A DNA stretch of 64,000 nt from Anastatus disparis (lineage: Eukaryota; Arthropoda; Insecta; Hymenoptera; Eupelmidae), in NCBI GenBank assembly GCA_017163975.1, contig JAFFSR010000366.1, forward strand, positions 241,001 through 305,000, in the 5' to 3' direction. The notes under the pieces are model-generated. The model was not told the origin of the DNA. It did no database searches and saw only the letters and a program-made list of their open reading frames with translations. Both the position numbers and the translations under genes were made by a program. The stretch's first letter is position 1. Each line of letters starts with the position of its first letter. Positions 9,549 to 20,479 of the stretch are shown here, in pieces.

Positions 9549-12470
9549 CACTGTTATATTCATAAATTTTTCGGAATACTCCATGAAATATTTCTGGAAT
9601 TTGACAGAAATATTTCATGAAATATTTCTTGAAAAATATGCGCATTATTGATTTGAAATATTTTAAGAAATAGTGCAGCAATATTTCTTCGATATTTCAG
9701 TGTTATGTTCATACATTTTTTTAAATACTTCATGAAATGTTTTTTGAATATAACAGAAATATTTCATGAAAGGTTTCTTGAAAGATTTGCGAAATATTGA
9801 TTTGAAACATTTCAAGAAATAATGTAACAATATTTCTTGAATATTTCAGTGTTGAATTTAAAAATTTTTTGAAACAAAACATGAAATGTTCCTTCAATAT
9901 TACAGAAATATTTCATGAAATGTTTCTTGAAAGATTTGCGAAATATTGATTTGAAACATTTCAAGAAATAATGTAACAATATTTCTTGAATATTTCAGTG
10001 TCGGATTCAAAAATTTTTTGAAATAAAACATGAAATGTTCCTTCAATATTACAGAAATATTTCATGAAATGTTTCTTGAAAGATTTGCGAGATATTGATT
10101 TGAAACATTTCAAGAAATAATGTAACAATATTTCTTGAATATTTCAGTGTTGAATTTAAAAATTTTTTGAAATAAAACATGAATTGTTCCTTCAATATTA
10201 CAGAAATATTTCATGAAATATTTCTTGAAAGATTTGCTAAATATTGATTTGAAACATTTCAAGAAATAATGTAACAATATTTCTTGAATATTTCAGTGTT
10301 GAATTTAAAAATTTTTTGAAATAAAACATAAAATGTTCCTTCAATATTACAGAAATATTTCATGAAATGTTTCTTGAAAGATTTGCGAAAAATTGATTTG
10401 AAACATTTCAAGAAATAATGTAACAATATTTCTTGAATATTTCAGTGTCGGATTCAAAAATTTTTTGAAATAAAATTTGAAATGTTCCTTTAATATTACA
10501 AGAATATTTCATGAAATGTTTTTTGAAAGATTTGCAAAATATTAATATGAAACATTTCAAGAAATAATTTAGTAATATTTCTCAAATATTTCAGTGTTGG
10601 ATTCAAAAATTGTTTGGAATAAAACATGAAATATTCCTTCAATATTACAGGAATATTTCATGCAATGTTTCTTGAAAGATTGGCGAAATATTGATCTGAA
10701 ACATTTCAAGAAATAATCTAGTAACCTTTCTCAAATATCTCAGTGTTGGATTCAAAAATTGTTTGGAATAAAACATGAAATATTTCTTTAATATTACAGG
10801 AATATTTCATGCAATGTTTCTTGAGAGATTGGTGAAATATTAATATGAAACATTTCAAGAAATAATTTCGTAATATTTCTCAAATATTTCAGTGTTAGAT
10901 TCAAAAATTGTTTGGAATAAAACATGAAATATTTCTTCAATATTACAGGAATATTTCATGCAATGTTTCTTGAAAAATTGGCGAAATATTGATCTGAAAC
11001 ATTTCAAGAAATAATCTAGTAACCTTTCTCAAATATCTCAGTGTTAGATTCAAAAATTGTTTGGAATAAAACATGAAATATTTCTTCAATATTACAGGAA
11101 TATTTCATGCAATGTTTCTTGAAAGATTGGCGAAATATTGATCTGAAACATTTCAAGAAATAATCTAGTAACCTTTCTCAAATATCTCAGTGTTGGATTC
11201 AAAAATTGTTTGGAATAAAACATGAAATATTCCTTCAATATTAGAGGAATATTTCATGCAATGTTTCTTGAAAGATTGACGAAATATTGATCTGAAACAT
11301 TTCAAGAAATAATCTATTAACCTTTCTCAAATATTTCAGTGTTGGATTCAAAAATTGTTTGGAATAAAACATGAAATATTCCTTCAATATTACAGGAATA
11401 TTTCATGCAATGTTTCTTGAAAGATTGGTGAAATATTAATGTGAAACATTTCAAGAAATAATTTAGTAATATTTCTTAAATATTTCAGTGTTGGATTCAA
11501 AAATTGTTTGGAATAAAACATGAAATATTCCTTTAATATTACAGGAATATTTCATGCAATGTTTCTTGAAAGATTGGTGAAATATTTATGAAACATTTCA
11601 AGAAATAATCTAGTAACCTTTCTCAAATATTTCAGTGTTGGATTCAAAAATTGTTTGGAATAAAACATGAAATATTCCTTCAATATTACAGGAATATTTC
11701 ATGCAATGTTTCTTGAAAGATTGGTAAAATATTAATGTAAAACATTTCAAGAAATAATTTAGTAATATTTCTCAAATATTTCAGTGTTGGATTCAAAAAT
11801 TGTTTGGAATAAAACATGAAATATTCCTTCAATATTACAGGAATATTTCATGCAATGTTTCTTGAAAGATTGGTAAAATATTAATGTAAAACATTTCAAG
11901 AAATAATTTAGTAATATTTCTCAAATATTTCAGTGTTGGATTCAAAAATTGTTTGGAATAAAACATGAAATATTCCTTCAATATTACAGGAATATTTCAT
12001 GCAATGTTTCTTGAAAGATTGGTGAAATATTAATATGAAACATTTCAAGAACTAATTTAGTAATATTTCTCAAATATTTCAGTGTTGGATTCAAAAATTG
12101 TTTGGAATAAAACATGAAATATTCCTTCAATATTACAGGAATATTTCATGCAATGTTTCTTGAAAGATTGGTGAAATATTAATGTGAAACATTTCAAGAA
12201 ATAATTTAGTAATATTTCTTAAATATTTCAGTGTTGAATTCAGAAATTTTTTTTGAATAAAACATGAAATATTCCTTCAATATTACAAGAATATTTCATG
12301 CAATGTTTCTTGAAAGATTGGTGAAATATTAATGTGAAACATTTCAAGAAATAATTTAGTAACATTTCTCAAATATTTCAGTGTTGGATTCAGAAATTTT
12401 TTTGGAATAAAACATGAAATGTTGCAGCAATATTACAGTAATATTTCAATGAATTATTTCATATTCTTAA
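9549..12470. repeat. 149-bp tandem satellite, about 19 units
   Basis: CA(C/G)TG..TT begins units at 9549, 9698, 9847, 9996, 10145, 10294, 10443, 10592, 10741, 10890, 11039, 11188, 11337, 11486, 11633, 11782, 11931, 12080, 12229 and 12379. Spacing is exactly 149 bp except for one 147 and one 150. Units contain CAGTGTTGGATTC, CATGAAATATTCC and ACATTTCAAGAAATAAT. Middle units are more alike than outer ones, as expected from unequal exchange. Confidence 0.92.
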
Positions 12471-12568
12471 ACTGTAATATTTCGAAGAAATATTTGTTCA
12501 TCACTTATTTAATATTTTACTGAAATATTTAATGTAATCTTTTTTTGAAATATTTCATGCTATGTGGG

Positions 12569-13519
12569 ATACTATAACGTTGATAATTCTGAAAATGATA
12601 TTAAAAAAAAAGTATTTGATATTTAAAAAGTAATTAAATAATGATAGAACATCAATAAAATCAATTATAAAATTAAAAAATTCAAATTTAAGGAAACAAA
12701 TAGAACAAATCTATTCCTAAATAAACAATATTAGTTCAAAATTTTAAATGTATTTTCCAAAAGAAATAAAATTAAATAAAATCACGAAAGTTACAATTGA
12801 AAAATTAAAAGATTTCATTTTAAAATATAACAAAAAAAACAAATTATCAAAATAGTATATCATTAAAAGCAATCAAGATTCAATAATAATTATGATAAAG
12901 AATTGACGTATCAACAAAATTAGAAGAATAATGCACATAATTATGACAAATTATATTATAAAAATAATATAGATAGAATAGTAGAAAATATGAAACAATA
13001 TTATTTAAATAATAAAAAAAAATTGAAACTTTTAGACAAATCTCATGTGATTACATTAAGAAAAAAAGATAAGATTTAATTTAAAAAAAAATAAAAATTA
13101 TTATATGAAAAAAAAATTTAAAACAAAATTAAAATAATATAAATTATTACAAAATAGCAAAAGATACATTAAGCAATAACAGTGAAAATTTTATAAAAGA
13201 AAATGATGTTGATGATTTGATTTTTTTGTGATTTCGGTGGTGCTAAACATTTTGCATTCGATATGTCAAGACAAAAAAAATTTACATCATTTTGTAAAAA
13301 AAATATAACAATTAGTCTACAAGCTAGTCAAGTCCAAAATGTAATTATGACATAATTATTTTTTAAACAGGTACGTGTATGTGTATGTGTGTGTGTATAT
13401 GTGTGAATGTGTATGTATATAGTGACAAAATCACAAAATATGTACGGGAGAAAAAATTCTTAATGTTTTACTCTAATATAATAGTAATAATATTTAATTT
13501 GTGTAAGTTGTAATATGTA
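12569..13519. other. AT-rich spacer with a GT microsatellite
   Basis: Extremely A-rich, no gene. An irregular (GT)n tract lies at about 13376-13425. Confidence 0.5.
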
Positions 13520-13980
13520 CTAACTATTTTGGAAGAGGATAATGGGACTTATATTTCCCATTGGCGCATTATTATTTTGTGCTGAAGAATCTTCTGGTGT
13601 ATAATATTATTTTATTAGTAGAATAAATTATTTTATTAATAAATTATCTGAATTTAAAGTATATAAAAAATTAAATAAACATACTTTTTATAGGAATTGA
13701 TGTAATTAAATGTTCATCGGAAGACTAAAAGTAAATAAAAAATTCACAAATAATATTTATATGAAAACAATTTACCAGTTATTCAAATAATGTTATTTCA
13801 TCAAATAACTAACATTTTGACATTTTACCTCAAGTTCAATTGAATCAACTGTTTGTGTACTTTCCAATTTGTTATCATCATAGAATTTGTCATCATTCAA
13901 AGCTGCTAACTCAAAGGCTTTGGTAGATTTATTACTTAATTTATTCTCGTCAGATTGTATTCTATCAGAACTGGATCGAG
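13520..13980 (-). CDS. Spliced gene, last three exons, unknown function
   Basis: Exon 1 of the visible part is 13980-13829 (acceptor ATTTATAG, donor GAG before GTAAAA) and reads RSSSDRIQSDENKLSNKS onward. Exon 2 is 13724-13685 (acceptor ACTTTTAG, donor A before GTATGT), reading SSDEHLITSIPIK. Exon 3 is 13593-13520 (acceptor ACACCAG), reading DSSAQNNNAPMG and ending at TAG. All joins keep the frame, which is the main support. The product is short, acidic and Ser/Asn-rich with no domain I recognise. Introns are 104 and 91 bp. Upstream exons should lie between 13981 and about 14130 but were not resolved. It points away from the plus-strand gene at 14495, with the X-box at 14136 between them, so the two may share a promoter. 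Confidence 0.6.
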
Positions 13981-14135
13981 CTATAAATTACACACAAGTC
14001 ATCATTTTTAGGAAACCATTTTTAACAGAATCATAACTTTGTAAAAAAATTATGTAAATTAAATCTGCTGCAAATGGAAAAATGAATTCAATCGAAAATA
14101 CTTTTTCTTGTCATTTATCGGGTTAGCGCCAATAT

Positions 14136-14149
14136 ATTGCTATGGCAAC
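14136..14149 (-). promoter_or_regulatory. RFX X-box
   Basis: Minus strand reads GTTGCCATAGCAAT, a 13/14 match to the symmetrical RFX X-box (GTTGCCATGGCAAC type). It lies between two divergent spliced genes, about 155 bp from the 13980 exon and 345 bp from the 14495 start. In insects RFX sites mark ciliary genes of sensory neurons; this role is inferred. Confidence 0.6.
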
Positions 14150-14494
14150 TATAACGAAATAGTGACACTCTATACGATTGTTTTTCGCGCTAAAAAGATT
14201 ACACTTGCTTGTTTTGCTTAAAAATTTTGTAAAATACAAATTATTGTTTATTTCCGATATTGTTGTTAACTTTTAATGAATTACAAGTGAGATAACAATT
14301 ATTAAGTTATTTGCTGTGATTTCTTACAAGAAAAATATAAGTTCTAATTCTAATAATTGTATTTTCATATAATTTCCATTTACAATAAATATTAACTTCA
14401 TCAAGTATTTTTATACAAACATTAAAAAGAAGTTAATATTTAAAAATTTTTATTTTTCAACTTATTTTTTTTAAATAATTTTTAGAAAATAATA

Positions 14495-15976
14495 ATGGAA
14501 CTATCCAGTGACAGTTCATCAGAGACAGCTGCAAGTTTGCAAACTCAGAGTAGTTTAGATGAAAACTTTTATGAATTACGTAATTCAAGTAACACTGATG
14601 AGTACGTTAGCAGTATAAATACAAGTACAGGCAGCATTATAGCAAATCTTCGAAGAAGCTCTAGCACATTATCATCTAACTCATCATTTACAGGTAAAGT
14701 TTTAAATGTTATATGTGACTGTGCAATGAAATCAGTGTATAATAGCCTGCAATTTTTATATTAAAGAGGATAAGGATATGTATTTAATAACATTTATTAT
14801 TTCCCATATGGAAATAATTTATATGAAAAAATGCAAATAATAGTAAATAATTGTAAATAACTGTTAAAAAATGTCAGAATTGAGACATAAATAATAATTA
14901 TTTACAGTTATTTACTATTATTTACTATTAATTACTATTATTTACAGTTATTTACAGTTATTAACTGTTATTTACAGTTATTTACAATTATTTAGAATTA
15001 TTTACAATCATTCATAATTATTTACAATTATTTACATTTTCAAAAATTTTTGAATTGGTGAATAATTTAATGTTTAATTATTTACAATTATTTATAGTTA
15101 TTTACAGTTATTTACAGTTATTTACAGTTATTTATAATTATTTACAATTATTTAGAATTTTCCATAGTTTTTTACAATTATTTACAGTTATTCACATTTT
15201 TAAAAATTTTCGCCTATATATAAAATTATTGAATAAATTCGTGAATATTTTCGAAAATGTAAATAACTGCAAATAATCGTAAAAAACTATAAATAATCGT
15301 AAATAAGTGTAAATAACAGTTAATAAGTGTAAATAACAGTTAATAACTGTAAATAAGTGTAAATAACAGTAAATAATTGTAAATAATTGTAAATAACTGT
15401 TATTTATGTCTCAATTTCCACATTTTTTAACACTTTTTTACAGTTATTTACATTTATTTACATTTATTTACAGTTATTAACAGTTATTTACAATTATATC
15501 CAAAAATTTTTTCCATATGGGTTTTTATGCAGATTCTTTATTACATCAAAGTGTCAACAATTCATCAAATGAATTAAATATGCACATGTCTATCAATGAT
15601 GGAAGATCAGTTTCGTCTGAAATGATGCCACCAATAAACGGGTCGTTGCATGGTTTGCATTTTTTAATACATTACACATTTTTCACATAAAAAATTTTTT
15701 AAGTTTCTCATATATTTGTCTTATTTAATTGTTAATATAATAATATAGTTCAGATTTTCTATAACCTCTTTGTAAACTACTGTTTATCTTTACAGTTAGA
15801 TATAATTGTTATTTTATTTTAAGATTATGGTACAAAATTATGATTTTCACTTTTGAATATTTTTAACATTTTTTCAGATACTACATTAGGTTCTACTGTT
15901 CATAACAATGATGTTAGTATGATAGCAGATGATATTGTACATAACGGATCAAGATCTATCAATAATACAGTAGATG
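14495..15976 (+). CDS. Spliced gene, first three coding exons, Ser-rich
   Basis: Exon 1 is 14495-14693 (ATG, then SSDSSSETAASLQTQSS onward, donor ACAG before GTAAAG). Exon 2 is 15533-15652 (acceptor TTTTTATGCAG, reading DSLLHQSVNNSSNELNMHMS, donor CATG before GTTTGC). Exon 3 is 15878-15976 (acceptor TTTTTTCAG, reading DTTLGSTVHNNDVSM, donor GATG before GTATAG). All junctions are phase 1, and exons 2 and 3 are 120 and 99 nt, so each is a frame-neutral cassette. The product is low-complexity, Ser/Asn/Thr-rich and unrecognised. An AG at 14484, just upstream of the ATG, could close a 5'-UTR intron. A candidate terminal exon after ATTATTATAG at about 18341 (reads AMLLMRSYGEG, then stop) is in phase but weak. 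Intron 1 contains the TGTAAATAAC element, whose end is 11 bp from the exon 2 junction. Confidence 0.7.
14813..15521. mobile_element. TGTAAATAAC-word foldback element, copy 2, in intron 1
   Basis: CCCATATGG at the left and CCATATGGG at the right bound alternating blocks of CAGTTATTTACA and TGTAAATAACTG. It is an inverted-orientation paralogue of 5947-8501: the patch CGCCTATATATAAAATTATT is present in both. It has no nested insertion and therefore serves as the empty-site reference for 6776-8464. Confidence 0.8.
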
Positions 15977-17645
15977 GTATAGAATTAGCAAATATGAGTT
16001 TAGTTTTATTTTTATACATAATGATATTTTCTGAGTCAGTTGCTTTTGCAAAGACATATAGCTGTTGTTTTTACTTACTTTTAATTCAAATTTTCTCTAA
16101 GATTTTTCAAAAATTATTTTTTAAGAAACAAATAATTATAAATGTCATTCGATTTTCATTAATTTTTTACAATTGATCGATTAACACACTATTGTTGACT
16201 CTTTTATTTATACTTTTATTGCCTGAAATTACATGTAATAAATACACAGAAAGTAAAAAAATATTATTTGAAATACCCTATGGGAAATTTTTTTATAAAT
16301 AACTGTGAGTGATAGTGGCTACCTATTAAAAAGTGTAAATTGAAGATATATTGAAGATCTTTCGTTTAAAATATAATAAATAAATAAAAGAATTATAGTG
16401 AAGTTATAGGTTATAGACCATCATGTATGTGTATACAACAGTAAAGGATTATAATAGTATATACATACATAATCGTGAAGCATTAGAAATTAGAAACGTT
16501 ATTTATTAAATACGTATTTATGTTTCAAACTCTTACTTAATAATATAAATACTAACTCATATTTTAAATTTTTAAATTAAAATAATTAAATAATTAATTC
16601 TTTAATTTCAAAATTATGAAAAATGCCAATTGCAATAAAATGTTTACAAGAAATTTAAATATTTTTTAAAATAAATGTAAATAACTAATTTTAATGAAAT
16701 ATTTTGTTTAACATTTTTAATATCTGTGATTTTTAATTAAAAAAAATATAAAAATAAAGTATTATTTTTGTTAACGTTTCTCATATCTTAAAAATATATG
16801 AGAAAACATTTATCGTCTTTTTTAAAAATATTAATGGTTTTTATTAAAAAATACTATATTAAAATAAAGTATTTAAAATATATTTTTGTAAATTAATTCT
16901 AATTTTATTTATTTATGAAGTTACATTGAAACAAAGAAGAAAATTTTAAAAATATATAAATAAAAGTTTTTGAATTCTTGAAAATATGATTTATAAAAAA
17001 TCGAATGTTTTTATTATTTTATTTGTATATACGAAGATAGATATATATCGAGGATTATTGTTTCTGTAGCTTTTATTAGATTATTTCTTATAAGATTATT
17101 TCGTGAGAATTACATGTACGCAATTGATATATAGATAAAATTTTTATTACGTTGTAACTTTGAAAAAAACAATGTTTCAATGTAGTATAAATGGGATTTT
17201 AAAAAGATTTGAGCTCAATTTGTTTTTCACTTTAAAATATAAATGCTGAGGAACTATAAGCATTTAAAAATCTGCTAACTTTTCCATTTACTTTCTTTAA
17301 TTGTCTGAAATTGTAAAAAGCGAGATAATAAAGTGGTAAAATCAACAAGAGAATAAATGTTACAAATTTTGTTAAAATAATTTTTCCTATCTTTTTTAAA
17401 TATGGAAAAATGCTTTCTTCTTTTCATCATCCCTATGGTTATTATTTGAATAATAATTCAAAACTTAACGTAATTTACATATTATTATTGATTTAAGTTA
17501 ATAAGGTATCTACAGTTGAGATGGAAATAAAGTCTTACATTCCACATAAAACAAAATACCTTTCTCTTTCAGAAATTTTATATTATAATTCGAAAATTAT
17601 AAATGAAAAATAATAATCAATTTAATATAACGTAATGGTTGTGCC
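15977..17645. other. AT-rich, probably intron; left end of a CCC element
   Basis: No further exon supported. At 16276 a terminus CCCTATGGGAAATTTTTTTA preceded by TA, followed by AAATAACTG, resembles the TGTAAATAAC family. A matching right terminus (GAAATTTTTTGCCATATGGG) ends at 18268, so 16276-18268 may be one diverged element. Confidence 0.4.
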
Positions 17646-18184
17646 TTAAGAGGGGGTCGTAACCATTCGCCGCTCTATACAGGGTGGCGCTGCGGTCAGA
17701 TGAGAGAAATATAGAAAATATTTTTTATTCAACGATTTATAATTTATCGAGACAATAATATACTTCTAACGTTGTCAAAGGCACTAGCCATATATATGTA
17801 GAATTATTATTGATGCTAATATTGTTTGAAAAGTCTAAAATATTATCATAAAACGAAAAATGTGGCGCGTGGTAGAACCGATGTAAACATATGGGTATGT
17901 TTCCTAAGTGCGACAGAGAAAGTAATAGTAAAGAACGAAGTATACACATGCTCACGCCGGCTCACTTCGCACTGCATTTTTCGTTTTATAACAATAGCTT
18001 AGACTTTTCAAACAAGATTATCATCAATAATTATTCTACATATATATGGCTAGTGCCTTTGACAACGTTAGAAGTATATTATTGTCTCGATAAATTATAA
18101 ATCGCTGAATAAAAAATATTTTATATTTTTCTCTCACCTGACCGCAGCGCCGCCAAGCGGCAAATGGTTCCTACCTCCTCTTAA
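17646..18184. mobile_element. TTAA-flanked foldback element
   Basis: TTAA at 17646-17649 and 18181-18184; ends GAGGGGGT and ACCTCCTC. Arms share GCGCTGCGGTCAG and GCCTTTGACAACGTTAGAAG in opposite orientation. The 72- and 69-residue frames in opposite arms are the same sequence read twice and are not genes. The centre holds GC-richer unique sequence (17880-17970). Confidence 0.75.
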
Positions 18185-18268
18185 CTACAAAAGCGTAAAT
18201 AAAACCCCTAGTTTAACACTACTTAACAGCTATTTACAATTATTTACCGAAATTTTTTGCCATATGGG
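18185..18268. repeat. TGTAAATAAC-family right end
   Basis: AACAGCTATTTACAATTATT then GAAATTTTTTGCCATATGGG, matching the right end of the copy at 14813-15521. See the 15977-17645 entry for its possible partner. Confidence 0.5.
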
Positions 18269-18490
18269 AAATAGCAAAAAAAGTTGATTCATTTATCTAA
18301 ATAAAATTGGCTATATTTTGTATTGATTTTAAATTATTATAGCTATGCTTCTTATGCGAAGTTACGGCGAGGGCCCAAACTGAATAAAAATCGACACAGG
18401 GTGCTATTAACATACATGCACTTGTATTCTTTTTACTTTTTCTTTCTCTCTTTTTCTTTCTTAAACAACACTCCGCTTAAAAATATGCGT
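18269..18490. other. Spacer, possible terminal exon at 18341
   Basis: Contains the weak candidate exon for the 14495 gene and little else. Confidence 0.3.
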
Positions 18491-18493
18491 GTA

Positions 18494-18547
<54 letters not shown>
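18491..18547. repeat. (AT)n microsatellite
   Basis: About 25 uninterrupted AT units preceded by GTATATATGT. It generates the spurious Tyr/Ile repeat frames on both strands. Confidence 0.95.
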
Positions 18548-18550
<3 letters not shown>

Positions 18551-18574
18551 GTAAGCCTCAAAAAATAGCATTCT

Positions 18575-18645
18575 TGCGTCCTCCCCCCTCCTCCCCCCCT
18601 CATCCCCCCTCCTCCCCCAGCCTCCTCCGTCCTCCCCCAGCCACA
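18575..18645. repeat. C-rich polypyrimidine tract
   Basis: Runs of CCTCCCCCCTCC type, almost purine-free on the plus strand, in a region otherwise very AT-rich. Capable of triplex or, on the complementary G-rich strand, quadruplex structures. Confidence 0.85.
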
Positions 18646-18654
18646 CATTTTTAA

Positions 18655-19092
18655 ATTTTTTCGACGTAAATATAGGTTTTTTTTTCAGCCTCTGAGAGAT
18701 GCCTTCCCCCTCCTTCCACAGCCTCCCCCTCCTCGACCCGCCTCTGACATCGCCTCAACGTTTGTCGCCTCATATTACCTCATAGGTCTCCTCAAAGACT
18801 CCTCAGAGACGCCTCAGGTAAGCCTTAGGAATTCCTCGAAACGCCTCAAGTTTGTGAGAGTGATATTTTAAAAAATTTTCAAAAATAACGTAAAAATAGT
18901 TACCGACGCCTCAGTGCTTCCTCATCCCCTCCTCTTACAACGCCTCAAGGTACGCCTCAGAGATGAGGCATTTTTTTTGTATGCCTCTTGTCCCGCCTTA
19001 TACATCGCCTTAGAGACGCCTCAATGTTTCCTCATCCCTTCCTCTTACAACGCCTCAGGGTACGCCTCAGAGATGAGGCATTTTTTTGTTAG
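18655..19092. repeat. CGCCTCA-word repeat with GCCTCA..TGAGGC hairpins
   Basis: CGCCTCA and CCTCATCCC words recur. Two copies, 110 bp apart (18914 and 19024), end in ACGCCTCAGAGATGAGGCA followed by seven or more T. The hairpin plus T-run resembles the palindromic-word arrays elsewhere in the window. Confidence 0.65.
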
Positions 19093-19690
19093 AAATTTGA
19101 CATTTCTATAAACAAGAAAACTGGACTGAATAGTACTGCGTATTGAATTTGTTTCGAATATATTCTTTTTTTTTGGGAAGGGGAGAAAAACGAGAAGTTA
19201 AAAGTTGGAGAAGAGAGAGATGTATATAAGTTGGTTTAAAGCTTGATATAGCTTGAATCTAAACAAGCTTGCAATCTAAACAAGCTTGCAATCTTGGGCT
19301 CGATTCAATCGAGAGCATTCGAAAAGTTTTCGGATATATACATTATTATATATGAATTCTATAATGCAATAATTTAATGCAATTTGCATAATAATCATTG
19401 CAAATTGTGTCAGGGCCGGTCTAACACTACCTGGGGCCCGGGGCTACAAAATCATGGGGGCCCATCATGATCATGAAATAAGGGTGCTATTTCATTATAA
19501 ATTAGGAAAAATGGGCATTTCTTCATAAAGAATTTTATAATTTTTTATATGTACATATAATAATTTTTTGAATTCCTATTAATAATTTACAAAAAAATTA
19601 TTGCTTACATAAATAAAAGTACATACAAAATAATAAAAGATATAAAAAAAAGTACGAAGTTATTAGATTAATACTTTAAATTTTTTATAC
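19093..19690. other. Spacer with a possible hAT terminus
   Basis: CAGGGCCGGTCTAACACTAC at 19411 looks like a hAT-type end; no partner terminus or 8-bp duplication found. Direct duplication CAAGCTTGCAATCT at 19263-19292. Confidence 0.4.
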
Positions 19691-19693
19691 TTT

Positions 19694-19696
<3 letters not shown>

Positions 19697-19728
<32 letters not shown>

Positions 19729-20152
19729 GATAATGATAATGATAATGATAATGATAATGATAATGATAATGATAATGATAATGATAATGATAATGATAAT
19801 GATAATGATAATGATAATGATAATGATAATGATATTGATAATGATAATGATAATGATAATGATAATGATAATGATAATGATATTGATAATGATAATGATA
19901 ATGATAATGATAATGATAATGATAATGATAATGATAATGATAATGATAATGATAATGATAATGATAATGATAATGATAATGATAATGATAATGATAATGA
20001 TAATGATAAGGATAAGGATAAGGATAAGGATAAGGATAAGGATAAGGATAAGGATAAGGATAAGGATAAGGATAAGGATAAGGATAAGGATAAGGATAAG
20101 GATAAGGATAAGGATAAGGATAATGATAACGATAACGATAAGGATGACGATG

Positions 20153-20190
<38 letters not shown>
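19697..20190. repeat. Hexanucleotide array (GATAAT)n to (GATAAG)n
   Basis: About 52 units of GATAAT (with two GATATT variants), then about 19 of GATAAG, then mixed GATAAC, GATGAC and GATAAT. Both strands stay open as dipeptide frames (Met-Ile, Tyr-His), which are artefacts. Confidence 0.97.
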
Positions 20191-20191
<1 letters not shown>

Positions 20192-20205
20192 TTTATTTGC
20201 CACAG

Positions 20206-20479
20206 ATCTGATAATTCATATGCCTACTTAAAAAATAGAGAGTATATATTAATAGAAAAATTTATTATTATAACTGCAGATAGGGAAGAACACTCAATTT
20301 ACAGAAAAGTTGAAGTAGAAGAATTTCCGTATGCAGAATTAACAAATATTAAAAAACTTATAAATGTACTTCCGAATCATAATATAGTATCCACAAATCA
20401 GCTTTATAAACTGTGTGTAGTTATGAATGTCAAAAATAAAAGATACATTTCTGTCATACCAAATATGTATTGGAAATAA
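20206..20479 (+). CDS. Exon-like fragment, C-terminal domain of a transposon-type protein
   Basis: After an acceptor-like TTTATTTGCCACAG the frame reads SDNSYAYLKNREYILIEK and ends KNKRYISVIPNMYWK, then TAA. The pattern (LKN..Y.LI, a middle beta-rich stretch, then a Cys near K..YISVIPN) resembles the C-terminal module that follows the transposase core in a repetitive arthropod family. I recall this pattern and cannot check it. The hexanucleotide array sits immediately upstream, probably in an intron. No upstream exon was found, so this is a fragment. Confidence 0.4.

Larger units (their letters stand above)
8527..12568. mobile_element. CCCACATAGCA element with GAAATATTTC arrays (4.0 kb)
   Basis: Left end CCCACATAGCATGAAATATT and right end the complement, ATTTCATGCTATGTGGG, flanked by AT on both sides. 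The interior consists of variants of GAAATATTTC and GAAAGATTTC organised as a 114-bp array on the left, a short unique core at 9380-9475 and a 149-bp array on the right. No credible ORF. Shares ends with 41494-46069 and 51773-55314. Confidence 0.75.

Noticed and set aside
9549..12470. Regular repeats resembling a CRISPR array
   Set aside because: Units are contiguous 149-bp tandem copies with no unique spacers, in a eukaryotic genome.
17737..18100. Two similar ~70-residue frames on opposite strands
   Set aside because: They are the two arms of the TTAA foldback read in opposite directions.
18433..18648. Gly/Arg- and Tyr/Ile-rich frames
   Set aside because: They cover the (AT)n and C-rich tracts only.
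19411..19430. hAT-like terminus CAGGGCCGG
   Set aside because: No partner end or 8-bp duplication found, so no element is called.
19685..20203. Long Tyr-His and Met-Ile dipeptide frames on both strands
   Set aside because: They are direct readings of the hexanucleotide array; only the part after 20206 looks like protein.
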